From positions 1-11,883 of the forward strand of contig CAYQJO010000129.1 of the NCBI GenBank assembly GCA_964417785.1: a stretch of DNA of 11,883 nucleotides, read 5' to 3'. Numbering within the stretch: the first letter of the stretch is position 1; each line of letters begins with the position of its first letter. The notes under the pieces were generated by a model. That model was not told where the DNA came from and did not search any database. It saw only the letters and a list, made by a program, of their open reading frames with translations. Position numbers and translations under genes: made by a program. The DNA comes from DAOTUL01 sp034437435 (GTDB lineage: Bacteria > Chloroflexota > Anaerolineae > Aggregatilineales > Phototrophicaceae). Below are positions 1 through 5,633 of this stretch, piece after piece.

Positions 1-1397
1 GCCGGATCAACCGGCGTGAGTATGCCTGGGTCACGATTCCGATATTGATATTGATTTTCAGCGTCATCGCATGGTCAGCCGGTTTTGAACTGCGTGGCAA
101 TCAGGCGACGTTGAGTCGTTTGACTCTGGTGCAGACCTGGCCCGACCAGGACGAGGCCCACCTTGAGCAGGTACTCGGTTTGCTGGCACCCCGTCGCGGT
201 GACTACAATCTGGCGCTGCCCGATGAGCGGCTCTTGCGACCGGTCTCGGAAGACCTGGCTTCGACCACCGGCCTGAGTTCACGGTCATTGAGCAGCACCG
301 AAATTCGGCAGACCGACCGTTTCGCCGCCGTCGATTTTCCGGTGGATGCCAGTTTCATCGCTGCATTCAACACCATAGGCACCATCCCCAAACCCGACAT
401 CAGTGGACGGGCGGTGATGTCGGTCGAAGTCGATGAAGACGGGATTGTGCGGCGTGTGTTCCAGGGATCGGTGCGCAACAACAGCGATTTCGCGCTGAAC
501 GATCCGGTGCTGCTGGCTGGTGGCAGTGTGGTGCGGTTGGCGGACTCTTTGGAACCGGGCGAGGTGTTTACCTTCGGCAGTGGTCAGTTGTATGCCGGAT
601 CGGACCAAACCCCCGCACCCTCACCGCTGGAATACGCAGCCCGGACCAGCACACCGTTTTTCGCGACAACCGTGATGGGGTTCCGGGGCAGTTTCTCCGC
701 TTACCAGTCCGAAGCTTTGCAGTCGGTCATCGATATTCTTGGTCCGGAGAACTATGAAGATCGCGCCATCAACATCTCGTTTGACGATGATGACGTAACT
801 AAAGAGACGCGCCGCCGGCAGGCGTTTCTCTCCTCCTTCGCCGTCGATCAGTTCGCGTCAGTTGGTCGTGGCAACCGGGTGTTCCTGGCGGGATGGACCA
901 ACACTGCGCCCACCGATGAGACCGTCAGCGGCGGTTATGACGTGGTAGATACCACACTCTATATCGTGGAACTGGTAGTGGAATACGAACCATCAGTCGA
1001 GCCGGTGACGGTGACACGCGATCAATTTTCGTGGATTTCGCTAGAACGCACAGGGGTGAGTGATATTGGCCCGGTAAACACCATGCTCTACAGTGATACG
1101 CAGGTGGCCTTTCGCTTTACCCCGCTGCCAGATGCGGTGCTTTCGGAGGTGGAAGATTTGACACTCATCGTTGACCGGACGCGGTTGGCGCGTGCCGATG
1201 GCAGTATCGACCTCTGGAACTGGTATACCGATGAATGGGTGCCGATTCCGTTGGAAGAAACAGAGCGGATCACCATTCTGGACCCCGAACCTTATATTGG
1301 ACCACAGAACGCCGTGCAAATTCGCGCTGTCCGCGATGCGATGGGAACATCGATGTCGCTGGAAGTGCTGGGTGTTGAGCAGCGAGGGCAATTTTGA
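1..1397 (+). CDS. Membrane-anchored extracytoplasmic protein, C-terminal part (5' end outside window)
   Basis: The frame is open from the left edge (first full codon at position 3) to TGA at 1395-1397, giving about 464 visible residues. A TTG at 45 lies inside a hydrophobic stretch and is not a convincing start, so I treat the gene as 5'-truncated. The first visible residues are basic (RINRREYAW) and are followed by one membrane segment (about visible residues 11-28). A long hydrophilic, beta-rich region without cysteine pairs or catalytic motifs that I recognise follows. This looks like a membrane anchor with a large domain outside the cytoplasm. The stop overlaps the start of the ABC ATPase gene, so the two are probably translationally coupled and may form one export complex. 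From memory, similar membrane proteins lie next to ABC-2 transporter genes in Chloroflexota. The exact function is unknown. Confidence 0.8.
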   Translation, partial: RINRREYAWVTIPILILIFSVIAWSAGFELRGNQATLSRLTLVQTWPDQDEAHLEQVLGLLAPRRGDYNLALPDERLLRPVSEDLASTTGLSSRSLSSTEIRQTDRFAAVDFPVDASFIAAFNTIGTIPKPDISGRAVMSVEVDEDGIVRRVFQGSVRNNSDFALNDPVLLAGGSVVRLADSLEPGEVFTFGSGQLYAGSDQTPAPSPLEYAARTSTPFFATTVMGFRGSFSAYQSEALQSVIDILGPENYEDRAINISFDDDDVTKETRRRQAFLSSFAVDQFASVGRGNRVFLAGWTNTAPTDETVSGGYDVVDTTLYIVELVVEYEPSVEPVTVTRDQFSWISLERTGVSDIGPVNTMLYSDTQVAFRFTPLPDAVLSEVEDLTLIVDRTRLARADGSIDLWNWYTDEWVPIPLEETERITILDPEPYIGPQNAVQIRAVRDAMGTSMSLEVLGVEQRGQF

Positions 1398-2365
1398 TGG
1401 AGCATGAGATGGACCTGATTATTGAAACCAGGGACCTGGTGAAGACCTTCGGCAAGTTTACGGCGGTGGACGGATTGTCGCTGGAGGTCCAGGCTGGATC
1501 GATTTATGGGTTTGTGGGGCCGAACGGTGCCGGCAAGACCACGACTATGCGTATTCTGACCACACTCACCCGGCCTACATCGGGGCAGGCGTGGGTGTCG
1601 GGTCATTCGGTTCTGGATGACCGGCGGGCAGTGCGTCAGGCCATCGGCTATATGCCAGATGAGTTCGGCGTGTACGACGATCTGCGCGTTTGGGAATATC
1701 TGGATTTTTTCGCCGCCTGTTATGACATCCCGGAGACGGAGCGGCGGCAGTTGGTGGGCGACCTGCTGGAACTGGTCGATCTCTCGCACCGGCGCGAGGA
1801 CATGGTCGATAAACTGAGCCGGGGCATGAAACAGCGCCTGTCGTTAGCGCGTACACTGGCCCATGATCCATCAGTGTTGATCCTGGACGAACCGGCGTCG
1901 GGATTGGACCCACGCGCCCGCATCGAGATACGCGAACTCATGGTTGAACTCTCGCGCATGGGCAAGACTATCTTCTTCTCGACGCATATCCTGGCCGATG
2001 TCGAGAATATCTGCACCCATGTCGGCATTATCGAAGCCGGTCAGATGGTGATGCAGGGCAGCATGGACGAGATGAAAGCCCAGTTGATGCCGCATAAGGA
2101 GATCATCGTCACGGTGAAAGACAACGACACCGCTGAACAGGTCCTTGCGTTGGTGGCGGGCATGGCGGATGTCCTCAATGTGCAGGTGATTGCGCCGAAG
2201 GGCAGCCGGTCGCGGGTTCAAATCGACTTCGCCGGTGATGATGACGGTGTGGCCGCCATCAACCAGTTGCTTAACCGCGAGAATGTCGCTATCTTCGGCT
2301 TCAGTGAGGAAAGCCGCGACCTTGAGGCCCTGTTCATGGGTGTCACCAAAGGGATTGTCACTTAG
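1397..2365 (+). CDS. ABC transporter ATP-binding protein (DrrA/CcmA-type)
   Basis: A 322-residue cytoplasmic ATPase subunit that would power an integral-membrane permease. The ABC motifs are in order: Walker A GPNGAGKTT (residues 41-49), signature LSRGMKQR (140-147), Walker B LILDEP (161-166) and the H-loop STH (195-197). The C-terminal ~90 residues form the accessory domain usual for ABC-2-type exporter ATPases, and the protein ends in VTKGIVT, so it appears full length. The Q-loop region reads GYMPDEFGVYDD, with Asp88 where glutamine is usual. I chose ATG 1397 because it overlaps the upstream stop (TGATG) and has a GAGGG-like ribosome site 8-13 bases upstream; TTG 1394 and ATG 1409 are alternatives. 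The expected ABC-2 permease gene does not follow; only an FtsX-like remnant does. The substrate cannot be deduced. Confidence 0.95.
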   Translation: MEHEMDLIIETRDLVKTFGKFTAVDGLSLEVQAGSIYGFVGPNGAGKTTTMRILTTLTRPTSGQAWVSGHSVLDDRRAVRQAIGYMPDEFGVYDDLRVWEYLDFFAACYDIPETERRQLVGDLLELVDLSHRREDMVDKLSRGMKQRLSLARTLAHDPSVLILDEPASGLDPRARIEIRELMVELSRMGKTIFFSTHILADVENICTHVGIIEAGQMVMQGSMDEMKAQLMPHKEIIVTVKDNDTAEQVLALVAGMADVLNVQVIAPKGSRSRVQIDFAGDDDGVAAINQLLNRENVAIFGFSEESRDLEALFMGVTKGIVT

Positions 2366-2678
2366 CCGGACAGTCAACGCCGCGCTGCGGGCGATGGGCA
2401 ACACTGCTGGCGAGATTGCAGCGGTTGTGCTGATCGAACTGCTGCTGATGACAGTCCTCGGATTCCTGATCGGCGCACCGTTGGGACGTTACGTAGGCTT
2501 CGACCTCATGCATGCTTACGACACGGATACCTATGGTTCTTTGACAACTCTGCTGTTCCAGTCGTATATTCTGGGTGGACTGAGCCTGTTGTTGATCGTG
2601 CTGGTAGCGACCGTGCCGGGTCTGCGTTCCGTGCAGCGTGTCGATCTGGGCATGGTCAGCAAATCGCAATCGATCTAA
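2355..2678 (+). pseudogene. C-terminal remnant of an FtsX/MacB-type ABC permease
   Basis: This frame encodes about 107 residues if read from TTG 2355, or 94 from ATG 2394, and overlaps the end of the ATPase gene. It matches in style only the tail of an FtsX domain: the LRAMGNTAGEI segment (compare 'lRAlGasrreI' in FtsX permeases), a glycine-rich membrane helix (about residues 21-43), a second helix (about 69-90), and the terminal PGLRSVQRVDLG segment typical of FtsX ends. The periplasmic domain, the first helices and a plausible ribosome site are missing. Residues upstream of about 2364 in this frame are low-hydrophobicity shadow of the ATPase gene, so the homology begins exactly where the ATPase ends. 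I read it as a deletion or rearrangement scar. A short functional two-helix protein or an assembly join remain possible. Confidence 0.65.
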
Positions 2679-2690
2679 AAGGAGCTGGTT

Positions 2691-3953
2691 GTGGCGAAAA
2701 TTACGGCAGTGATGCTGGGTGCCGGTGGTCGCGGTATGAAAGCCTACGGACCCTATGCACTGGAAAACCCGGATGAACTTCAATTTGTGGCGGTGGCAGA
2801 ACCCCTCCCGGACCGGCGCGAGCAGTTCGCCGCCCGGCACAATATCCCACCGGAACGCCAGTTTGAATCCTGGGAGCAGGCGCTGGCCGGGGGCAAGATG
2901 GCGGATGTGCTGTTCAACTGCACAATGGACCAGGTGCATGTTCCGTCAACTCTGGCGGCACTGGATGCCGGTTACGATGTGCTGCTGGAAAAGCCGATGG
3001 CCCACCAGCTTGCCGAAAATGTGCAGTTGGTCAGGGCAGCGGAGGACAAAGGCCGTTTGCTGCAAATCTGCCATGTGCTGCGTTATACTCGTTTCTTCCA
3101 GACCGTGCGCGAAATTGTGCGGTCAGGACGGTTGGGGCGGGTGGTGAGCGTGGATCACCGCGAGAACCTGCACTTTACCCATATGGCGCACAGCTTCGTG
3201 CGTGGCAACTGGCGTAACCGGGCGACATCGGCTCCGATGATCCTGGCGAAGTGCTGCCACGACCTTGACATTCTTGGCTGGATACTGGGGCAGCGGGTGG
3301 CCTATCTGAACTCGTTCGGCTCGCTGACTCATTTCCGTCCAGAAAACGCGCCAGAGGGAGCGCCACAGCGCTGTATGGATGGCTGCCCGGTGGCCGATGA
3401 GTGCAAATACTACGCGCCCCGTATCTATATCGGTGCTGAAGACAGTTTCCGCCAGAATGCCGTCACCTATGAGGCGACCGAGGCGGCACGGGCGAAGGCA
3501 TTGGAGACCAGTCCTTACGGGCGCTGCGTCTACTTCTGCGATAACGATGTGGTCGATCACCAGACGGTCAACATGGTGCTGGAAGACGAGACGACGGTGG
3601 TCCTGACCATGCAGGGGCAGGGTTATGAGGAATGTCGCACCATGCGTTACGATGGCACGCGGGCCACACTGCTCGGCAAATTTTCCCATCTGGGGCATAA
3701 ACTCACCATCCACGATCATGTGAACGGTGCAATCGAGCATATTCCCATCGTTGACGAGCAGGCCAGTGGACACGGCGGCGGCGACTTCGGACTGGTGCGG
3801 TCGTTCCTGCGGGCCTACCGGGGTCAACCGGACGACTCGCTGACTTCGGCGCGTGAATCGTTGGAGAGCCATCTGCTGGCCTTCGCTGCCGATGAAGCAC
3901 GGCTGGATAAATCGACCGTCGATATGCAGGTGTTCCGTCAGATTCACGCCTGA
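2691..3953 (+). CDS. Gfo/Idh/MocA family NAD(P)-dependent oxidoreductase
   Basis: A 420-residue cytoplasmic protein with the two-domain fold of sugar/inositol dehydrogenases. The N-terminal Rossmann domain shows GAGGRG (residues 10-15), which binds the nicotinamide cofactor, and the family EKP motif is at 100-102. The segment AKCCHDLDILGW (186-197) sits where the catalytic Lys/Asp/His cluster (here K187, H190, D191) is expected. Substrate is unknown; family members oxidise or reduce sugars, inositols and related compounds. An unusual cysteine-rich stretch (C228, C232, C238) with C279 and C283 further on could bind a metal or be structural. The GTG start is supported by AAGGAG at 2679-2684. 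The gene starts 12 bases after the permease remnant and may now be read with the ABC genes. No sugar-uptake genes adjoin it. Confidence 0.93.
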   Translation: MAKITAVMLGAGGRGMKAYGPYALENPDELQFVAVAEPLPDRREQFAARHNIPPERQFESWEQALAGGKMADVLFNCTMDQVHVPSTLAALDAGYDVLLEKPMAHQLAENVQLVRAAEDKGRLLQICHVLRYTRFFQTVREIVRSGRLGRVVSVDHRENLHFTHMAHSFVRGNWRNRATSAPMILAKCCHDLDILGWILGQRVAYLNSFGSLTHFRPENAPEGAPQRCMDGCPVADECKYYAPRIYIGAEDSFRQNAVTYEATEAARAKALETSPYGRCVYFCDNDVVDHQTVNMVLEDETTVVLTMQGQGYEECRTMRYDGTRATLLGKFSHLGHKLTIHDHVNGAIEHIPIVDEQASGHGGGDFGLVRSFLRAYRGQPDDSLTSARESLESHLLAFAADEARLDKSTVDMQVFRQIHA

Positions 3954-3956
3954 AAC

Positions 3957-3970
3957 CCCAAGAAATTGGG
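3957..3970 (+). terminator. Short hairpin after the oxidoreductase gene (weak terminator candidate)
   Basis: CCCAA (3957-3961) pairs with TTGGG (3966-3970) around a GAAA tetraloop, 3 bases after the stop codon. The stem is only 5 bp and the following bases (CGTTTGG) are a poor U-tract, so any termination would be weak or factor-dependent. Confidence 0.3.
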
Positions 3971-3991
3971 CGTTTGGGACCGGCTCAGGTC

Positions 3992-4000
3992 TGGTAGGAT
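3992..4000 (+). promoter_or_regulatory. Possible extended -10 promoter for the pyrophosphatase-like gene
   Basis: TGG-TAGGAT at 3992-4000 resembles an extended -10 element (hexamer 3995-4000, 4 of 6 consensus bases). The nearest -35-like hexamer, TTGGGA at 3974-3979, is only 15 bases away, which is short. It lies 27 bases before the ATG of the next gene. Weak support. Confidence 0.25.
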
Positions 4001-4026
4001 GACTAAAAGTCGGGAGAGGGTGAATC

Positions 4027-4383
4027 ATGCCGCAGCGCTTTAATTCGCTGTTCTGGGAACGGCTCGATTGTTTGTTGCAGGAATGCGAGATTGTGATTGA
4101 TCGCCCGAAGAACAGCCATCATGAAGACGATCAGGATTGGATCTATCCGGTGGATTACGGCTATCTGGCGGGAACCACCACATCGGACGGTGCCGGTATC
4201 GATGTCTGGGTGGGTGCCAGCGGCGAAAAACGGGTTGCGGCGATAGTCTGCACAGTGGACCTGGTGAAACGCGACTCCGAGATCAAACTGCTGGTCGGAT
4301 GCAGCGAAGATGAGATGATCCAGGTGGTCGATTTTCTGGATGTGGGCGATATGGGGTGTTATTTGGTGCAGCGCTCCCATTGA
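4027..4383 (+). CDS. Small inorganic pyrophosphatase-like protein
   Basis: A 118-residue protein resembling a shortened family I (soluble) inorganic pyrophosphatase, which hydrolyses PPi to two phosphates in the cytoplasm. Recognisable landmarks are IDRPKNS (residues 24-30, like the IEIPKGS lysine motif), IYPVDYGYLAGT (39-50, like the YPxNYGFIP motif) and DGAGIDVW (54-61), equivalent to the metal-binding DxDxxD signature. Asp54 and Asp59 are kept, but the middle Asp is Ala56. The later VDLVKRDSEIK segment (77-87) keeps Asp78, Asp83 and Lys87. Classical enzymes are about 170-180 residues; this short form lacks the outer strands. From memory, a short homologue family with this layout occurs in several anaerobic phyla, so it is probably intact. 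Whether it acts on PPi is uncertain. Ribosome site GAGAGGG lies 8-14 bases before the ATG. Confidence 0.8.
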   Translation: MPQRFNSLFWERLDCLLQECEIVIDRPKNSHHEDDQDWIYPVDYGYLAGTTTSDGAGIDVWVGASGEKRVAAIVCTVDLVKRDSEIKLLVGCSEDEMIQVVDFLDVGDMGCYLVQRSH

Positions 4384-4430
4384 CATCTTATCGAGGAGCC
4401 ATTACAATCATTTTCGTTGTCAGGTCAGCC

Positions 4431-4460
4431 TTGATTAGTGTATGCTGCCGCTGCTATAAT
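4431..4460 (+). promoter_or_regulatory. Strong sigma70-type extended -10 promoter for the tRNA-rpmG-secE cluster
   Basis: The -35 is TTGATT (4431-4436, TTGA matches consensus) and the -10 is a perfect TATAAT (4455-4460), with an 18-base spacer. TG at 4452-4453 adds an extended -10 element. The expected start near 4466-4468 leaves only about 4-6 bases before tRNA-Thr. The bases after the -10 (CGCCG) form a GC-rich discriminator, which in well-studied stable-RNA promoters goes with stringent (ppGpp) control; that control is inferred here. Confidence 0.8.
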
Positions 4461-4471
4461 CGCCGTCATGT

Positions 4472-4544
4472 GCCATTGTAGCTCAATTGGCAGAGCAACG
4501 CACTTGTAATGCGTAGGTTATGGGTTCGAGTCCCATCAATGGCT
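4472..4544 (+). tRNA. tRNA-Thr (TGT anticodon)
   Basis: A full 73-base cloverleaf. The acceptor GCCATTG (4472-4478) pairs with CAATGGC (4537-4543), with discriminator T at 4544. The anticodon stem is 4498-4502/4510-4514 and the loop CTTGTAA places TGT at 4505-4507, reading ACA and probably ACG. The T-loop GTTCGAGTC is standard. The CCA end is not encoded, so a CCA-adding enzyme is needed. First gene of the cluster. Confidence 0.97.
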
Positions 4545-4559
4545 TGCAACATTTAAAAA

Positions 4560-4642
4560 GGGTCGATGCCCGAGTGGTTAATGGGGACAGACTGTAAATC
4601 TGTTGGCGAGAGCCTACGCTGGTTCGAATCCAGCTCGGCCCA
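4560..4642 (+). tRNA. tRNA-Tyr (GTA anticodon)
   Basis: An 83-base class II tRNA with a long variable arm. The acceptor GGGTCGA (4560-4566) pairs with TCGGCCC (4635-4641, one G-U pair) and the discriminator is A 4642. The anticodon stem ACAGA/TCTGT encloses CTGTAAA, giving GTA at 4594-4596, which reads UAU and UAC. CCA is not encoded. It lies 15 bases after tRNA-Thr(TGT). Confidence 0.97.
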
Positions 4643-4649
4643 TTGTTAG

Positions 4650-4721
4650 GCCTCTGTAGCTCAGGGGTAGAGCGCTTTCTTGGTAAGAAAGAGGTCATGG
4701 GTTCAAATCCCATCAGAGGCT
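4650..4721 (+). tRNA. tRNA-Thr (GGT anticodon)
   Basis: A 72-base cloverleaf. The acceptor GCCTCTG (4650-4656) pairs with CAGAGGC (4714-4720), with discriminator T 4721. The anticodon stem CTTTC/GAAAG encloses TTGGTAA, placing GGT at 4682-4684, which reads ACC and ACU. CCA is not encoded. It is the second threonine tRNA of the cluster, 7 bases after tRNA-Tyr, and complements the TGT isoacceptor. Confidence 0.97.
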
Positions 4722-4726
4722 TGAAA

Positions 4727-4751
4727 ACATGCGCCACAATGTGGCGTGTGT
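4727..4751 (+). other. 11-bp RNA hairpin between tRNA-Thr and rpmG
   Basis: Bases 4727-4737 pair with 4741-4751 around the 3-base loop AAT. The core CGCCAC/GTGGCG is perfect and the outer part contains two G-U pairs. It is not followed by a T-run, so it is more likely an RNA-processing or stability element separating the tRNA precursor from the rpmG message than a terminator. It ends 18 bases before the rpmG ATG. Confidence 0.6.
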
Positions 4752-4769
4752 GGTCTAAGGAGAAAAAAC

Positions 4770-4931
4770 ATGGCGAAAAAAGGCAATCGTGTTGTCGTAA
4801 AGCTGCGCAGCACCGAGAGCGGTCACATGTACATCACCTATAAGAATCGCCGAAACGATTCGGGGCGTCTTGAGCTAAAGAAGTACGATCCGCTGCTGCG
4901 GAAGCACGTACTCTACCGCGAGACCCGCTAG
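4770..4931 (+). CDS. rpmG: 50S ribosomal protein L33 (cysteine-free form)
   Basis: A 53-residue basic protein of the large ribosomal subunit, located near the E site. The sequence follows L33 throughout: MAKKGNRVVVKL, then GHMYITYKNRRN and LELKKYDPLLRKHVLY. No cysteines are present, so this is the zinc-independent form rather than the CxxC form. I chose ATG 4770, which gives the normal L33 N-terminus and has AAGGAG (4757-4762) 7 bases upstream. An in-frame GTG at 4746 lies within the upstream hairpin and would add eight atypical residues. The gene is embedded between tRNA genes in one transcription unit. Confidence 0.97.
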   Translation: MAKKGNRVVVKLRSTESGHMYITYKNRRNDSGRLELKKYDPLLRKHVLYRETR

Positions 4932-4946
4932 GCATTCCAGATCAAC

Positions 4947-4982
4947 TCTTTATTTTTGGTCCTGCCTGGACGATAATAAAGA
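4947..4982 (+). other. Two-tier hairpin in the rpmG/tRNA-Trp gap
   Basis: TCTTTATT (4947-4954) pairs perfectly with AATAAAGA (4975-4982). Inside the loop GTCC (4959-4962) pairs with GGAC (4968-4971). The lower stem is AT-rich and the structure ends 6 bases before the tRNA-Trp gene. It looks like a spacer processing structure between message and tRNA; function is inferred. Confidence 0.5.
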
Positions 4983-4988
4983 AAAGAT

Positions 4989-5061
4989 AGGGGTGTAGCT
5001 CAATTGGCAGAGCGTTGGTCTCCAAAACCAAAGGTTGCGAGTTCGATTCTTGCCACCCCTG
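4989..5061 (+). tRNA. tRNA-Trp (CCA anticodon)
   Basis: A 73-base cloverleaf. The acceptor AGGGGTG (4989-4995) pairs with CACCCCT (5054-5060), and the discriminator is G 5061, as is usual for bacterial tRNA-Trp. The anticodon stem TTGGT/ACCAA encloses CTCCAAA, giving CCA at 5022-5024, which reads UGG. The 3' CCA end is not encoded. Its position between rpmG and secE is a familiar bacterial arrangement. Confidence 0.97.
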
Positions 5062-5070
5062 TAGTTCGAG

Positions 5071-5097
5071 ACACCGTCCCCGTGACGGTGTTTCTTA
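5071..5097 (+). terminator. Hairpin with short T-rich tail between tRNA-Trp and secE (terminator or attenuator)
   Basis: ACACCGTC (5071-5078) pairs perfectly with GACGGTGT (5084-5091) around the loop CCCGT, followed by TTCTTA. It resembles a modest intrinsic terminator. I see no good promoter between it and secE, so it probably lets part of the transcription through, lowering secE-nusG-rplKA messages relative to tRNA, or marks the tRNA 3' processing site. Confidence 0.6.
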
Positions 5098-5136
5098 TCA
5101 TAGAGGAAGTATCGCACGTAGAGGAGAGCAGATCCG

Positions 5137-5613
5137 ATGTCGGCAGATGATGCGGTAAAGGAAAAGTCTAAACGGCGGCGTAAGCGTCGTGGTGGCGAGC
5201 CGGAAGAAACGACCTCGGAGGAAACCGTCGACGAGAATCGTGGGATTACGGAGAGCAAAGGCCGTGCTACGCCGGGCAAGCGTACACAGAAGGCGTCGGA
5301 AGCTCAGAGCGGCAACGCTATCACACGGGGCGTGCGCGGTATACGTGAATATTTCAGCGGTGTCCAGGATGAACTGGACAAAGTAGTCTGGCCGACCCGC
5401 GAAGAACTGCTACGCCTGACACGAATTGTGTTGCTGGTGACCATCGCTTCGGCAGCCGTCCTGGGGCTGGTCAGTTTCATTTACACTGAAATCTTTATCC
5501 TGGGTATCCGCGATGACAATCCGATTGTGTTTGCGGCGTTGTTTGTGCTGGTCGGGTTGGGATACACCCTGTCCCAGCGGATGAGCAACCAGGATAACCC
5601 CCCACCATTTTAG
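5137..5613 (+). CDS. secE: Preprotein translocase subunit SecE
   Basis: SecE stabilises the SecY channel in the cytoplasmic membrane during Sec-dependent export. The diagnostic amphipathic helix with DELDKVVWPTREEL (residues 78-91) is followed by a membrane segment (about 95-116). The protein is 158 residues, long compared with the ~60-130 usual. It has a basic, low-complexity N-terminal tail (RRRKRR near 13-18, then acidic/Ser/Thr-rich to about 60) and an additional predicted membrane helix at about 129-146, after the normal SecE end. GAGGAG at 5120-5125 supports ATG 5137. It precedes nusG by 20 bases, the near-universal secE-nusG pairing. Confidence 0.95.
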   Translation: MSADDAVKEKSKRRRKRRGGEPEETTSEETVDENRGITESKGRATPGKRTQKASEAQSGNAITRGVRGIREYFSGVQDELDKVVWPTREELLRLTRIVLLVTIASAAVLGLVSFIYTEIFILGIRDDNPIVFAALFVLVGLGYTLSQRMSNQDNPPPF

Positions 5614-5633
5614 AGTTTATAAGGTAATCTCTT

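Noticed and set aside
2190..2354. Upstream extension of the permease-remnant frame back to ATG 2190
   Set aside because: This part is an out-of-frame reading of the ABC ATPase, with no hydrophobic or FtsX-like character.
2358..2939. Minus-strand open frame of 193 codons covering the permease-remnant region
   Set aside because: Considered because it spans the odd junction, but its His/Gln-rich content and its run into the oxidoreductase gene indicate a shadow; the + frame has real membrane helices.
3123..4028. Minus-strand open frame of 301 codons
   Set aside because: It lies almost wholly opposite the oxidoreductase gene, whose motifs are clear; its composition (His/Gln-rich) fits an antisense shadow in GC-rich DNA.
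4483..4737. Minus-strand open frame of 84 codons across three tRNA genes
   Set aside because: It is the reverse complement of the tRNAs; its repeated PLMGxEPxT-type segments are the well-known translation of antisense T-arms, not a protein.
5096..5101. TATCAT as a -10 element for a secE promoter
   Set aside because: There is no -35-like hexamer at 16-18 bases; the position overlaps the terminator hairpin tail.
4950..5279. Minus-strand open frame of 109 codons over tRNA-Trp and the secE start
   Set aside because: It includes antisense tRNA-Trp and opposes the well-supported secE; it has no recognisable domain.
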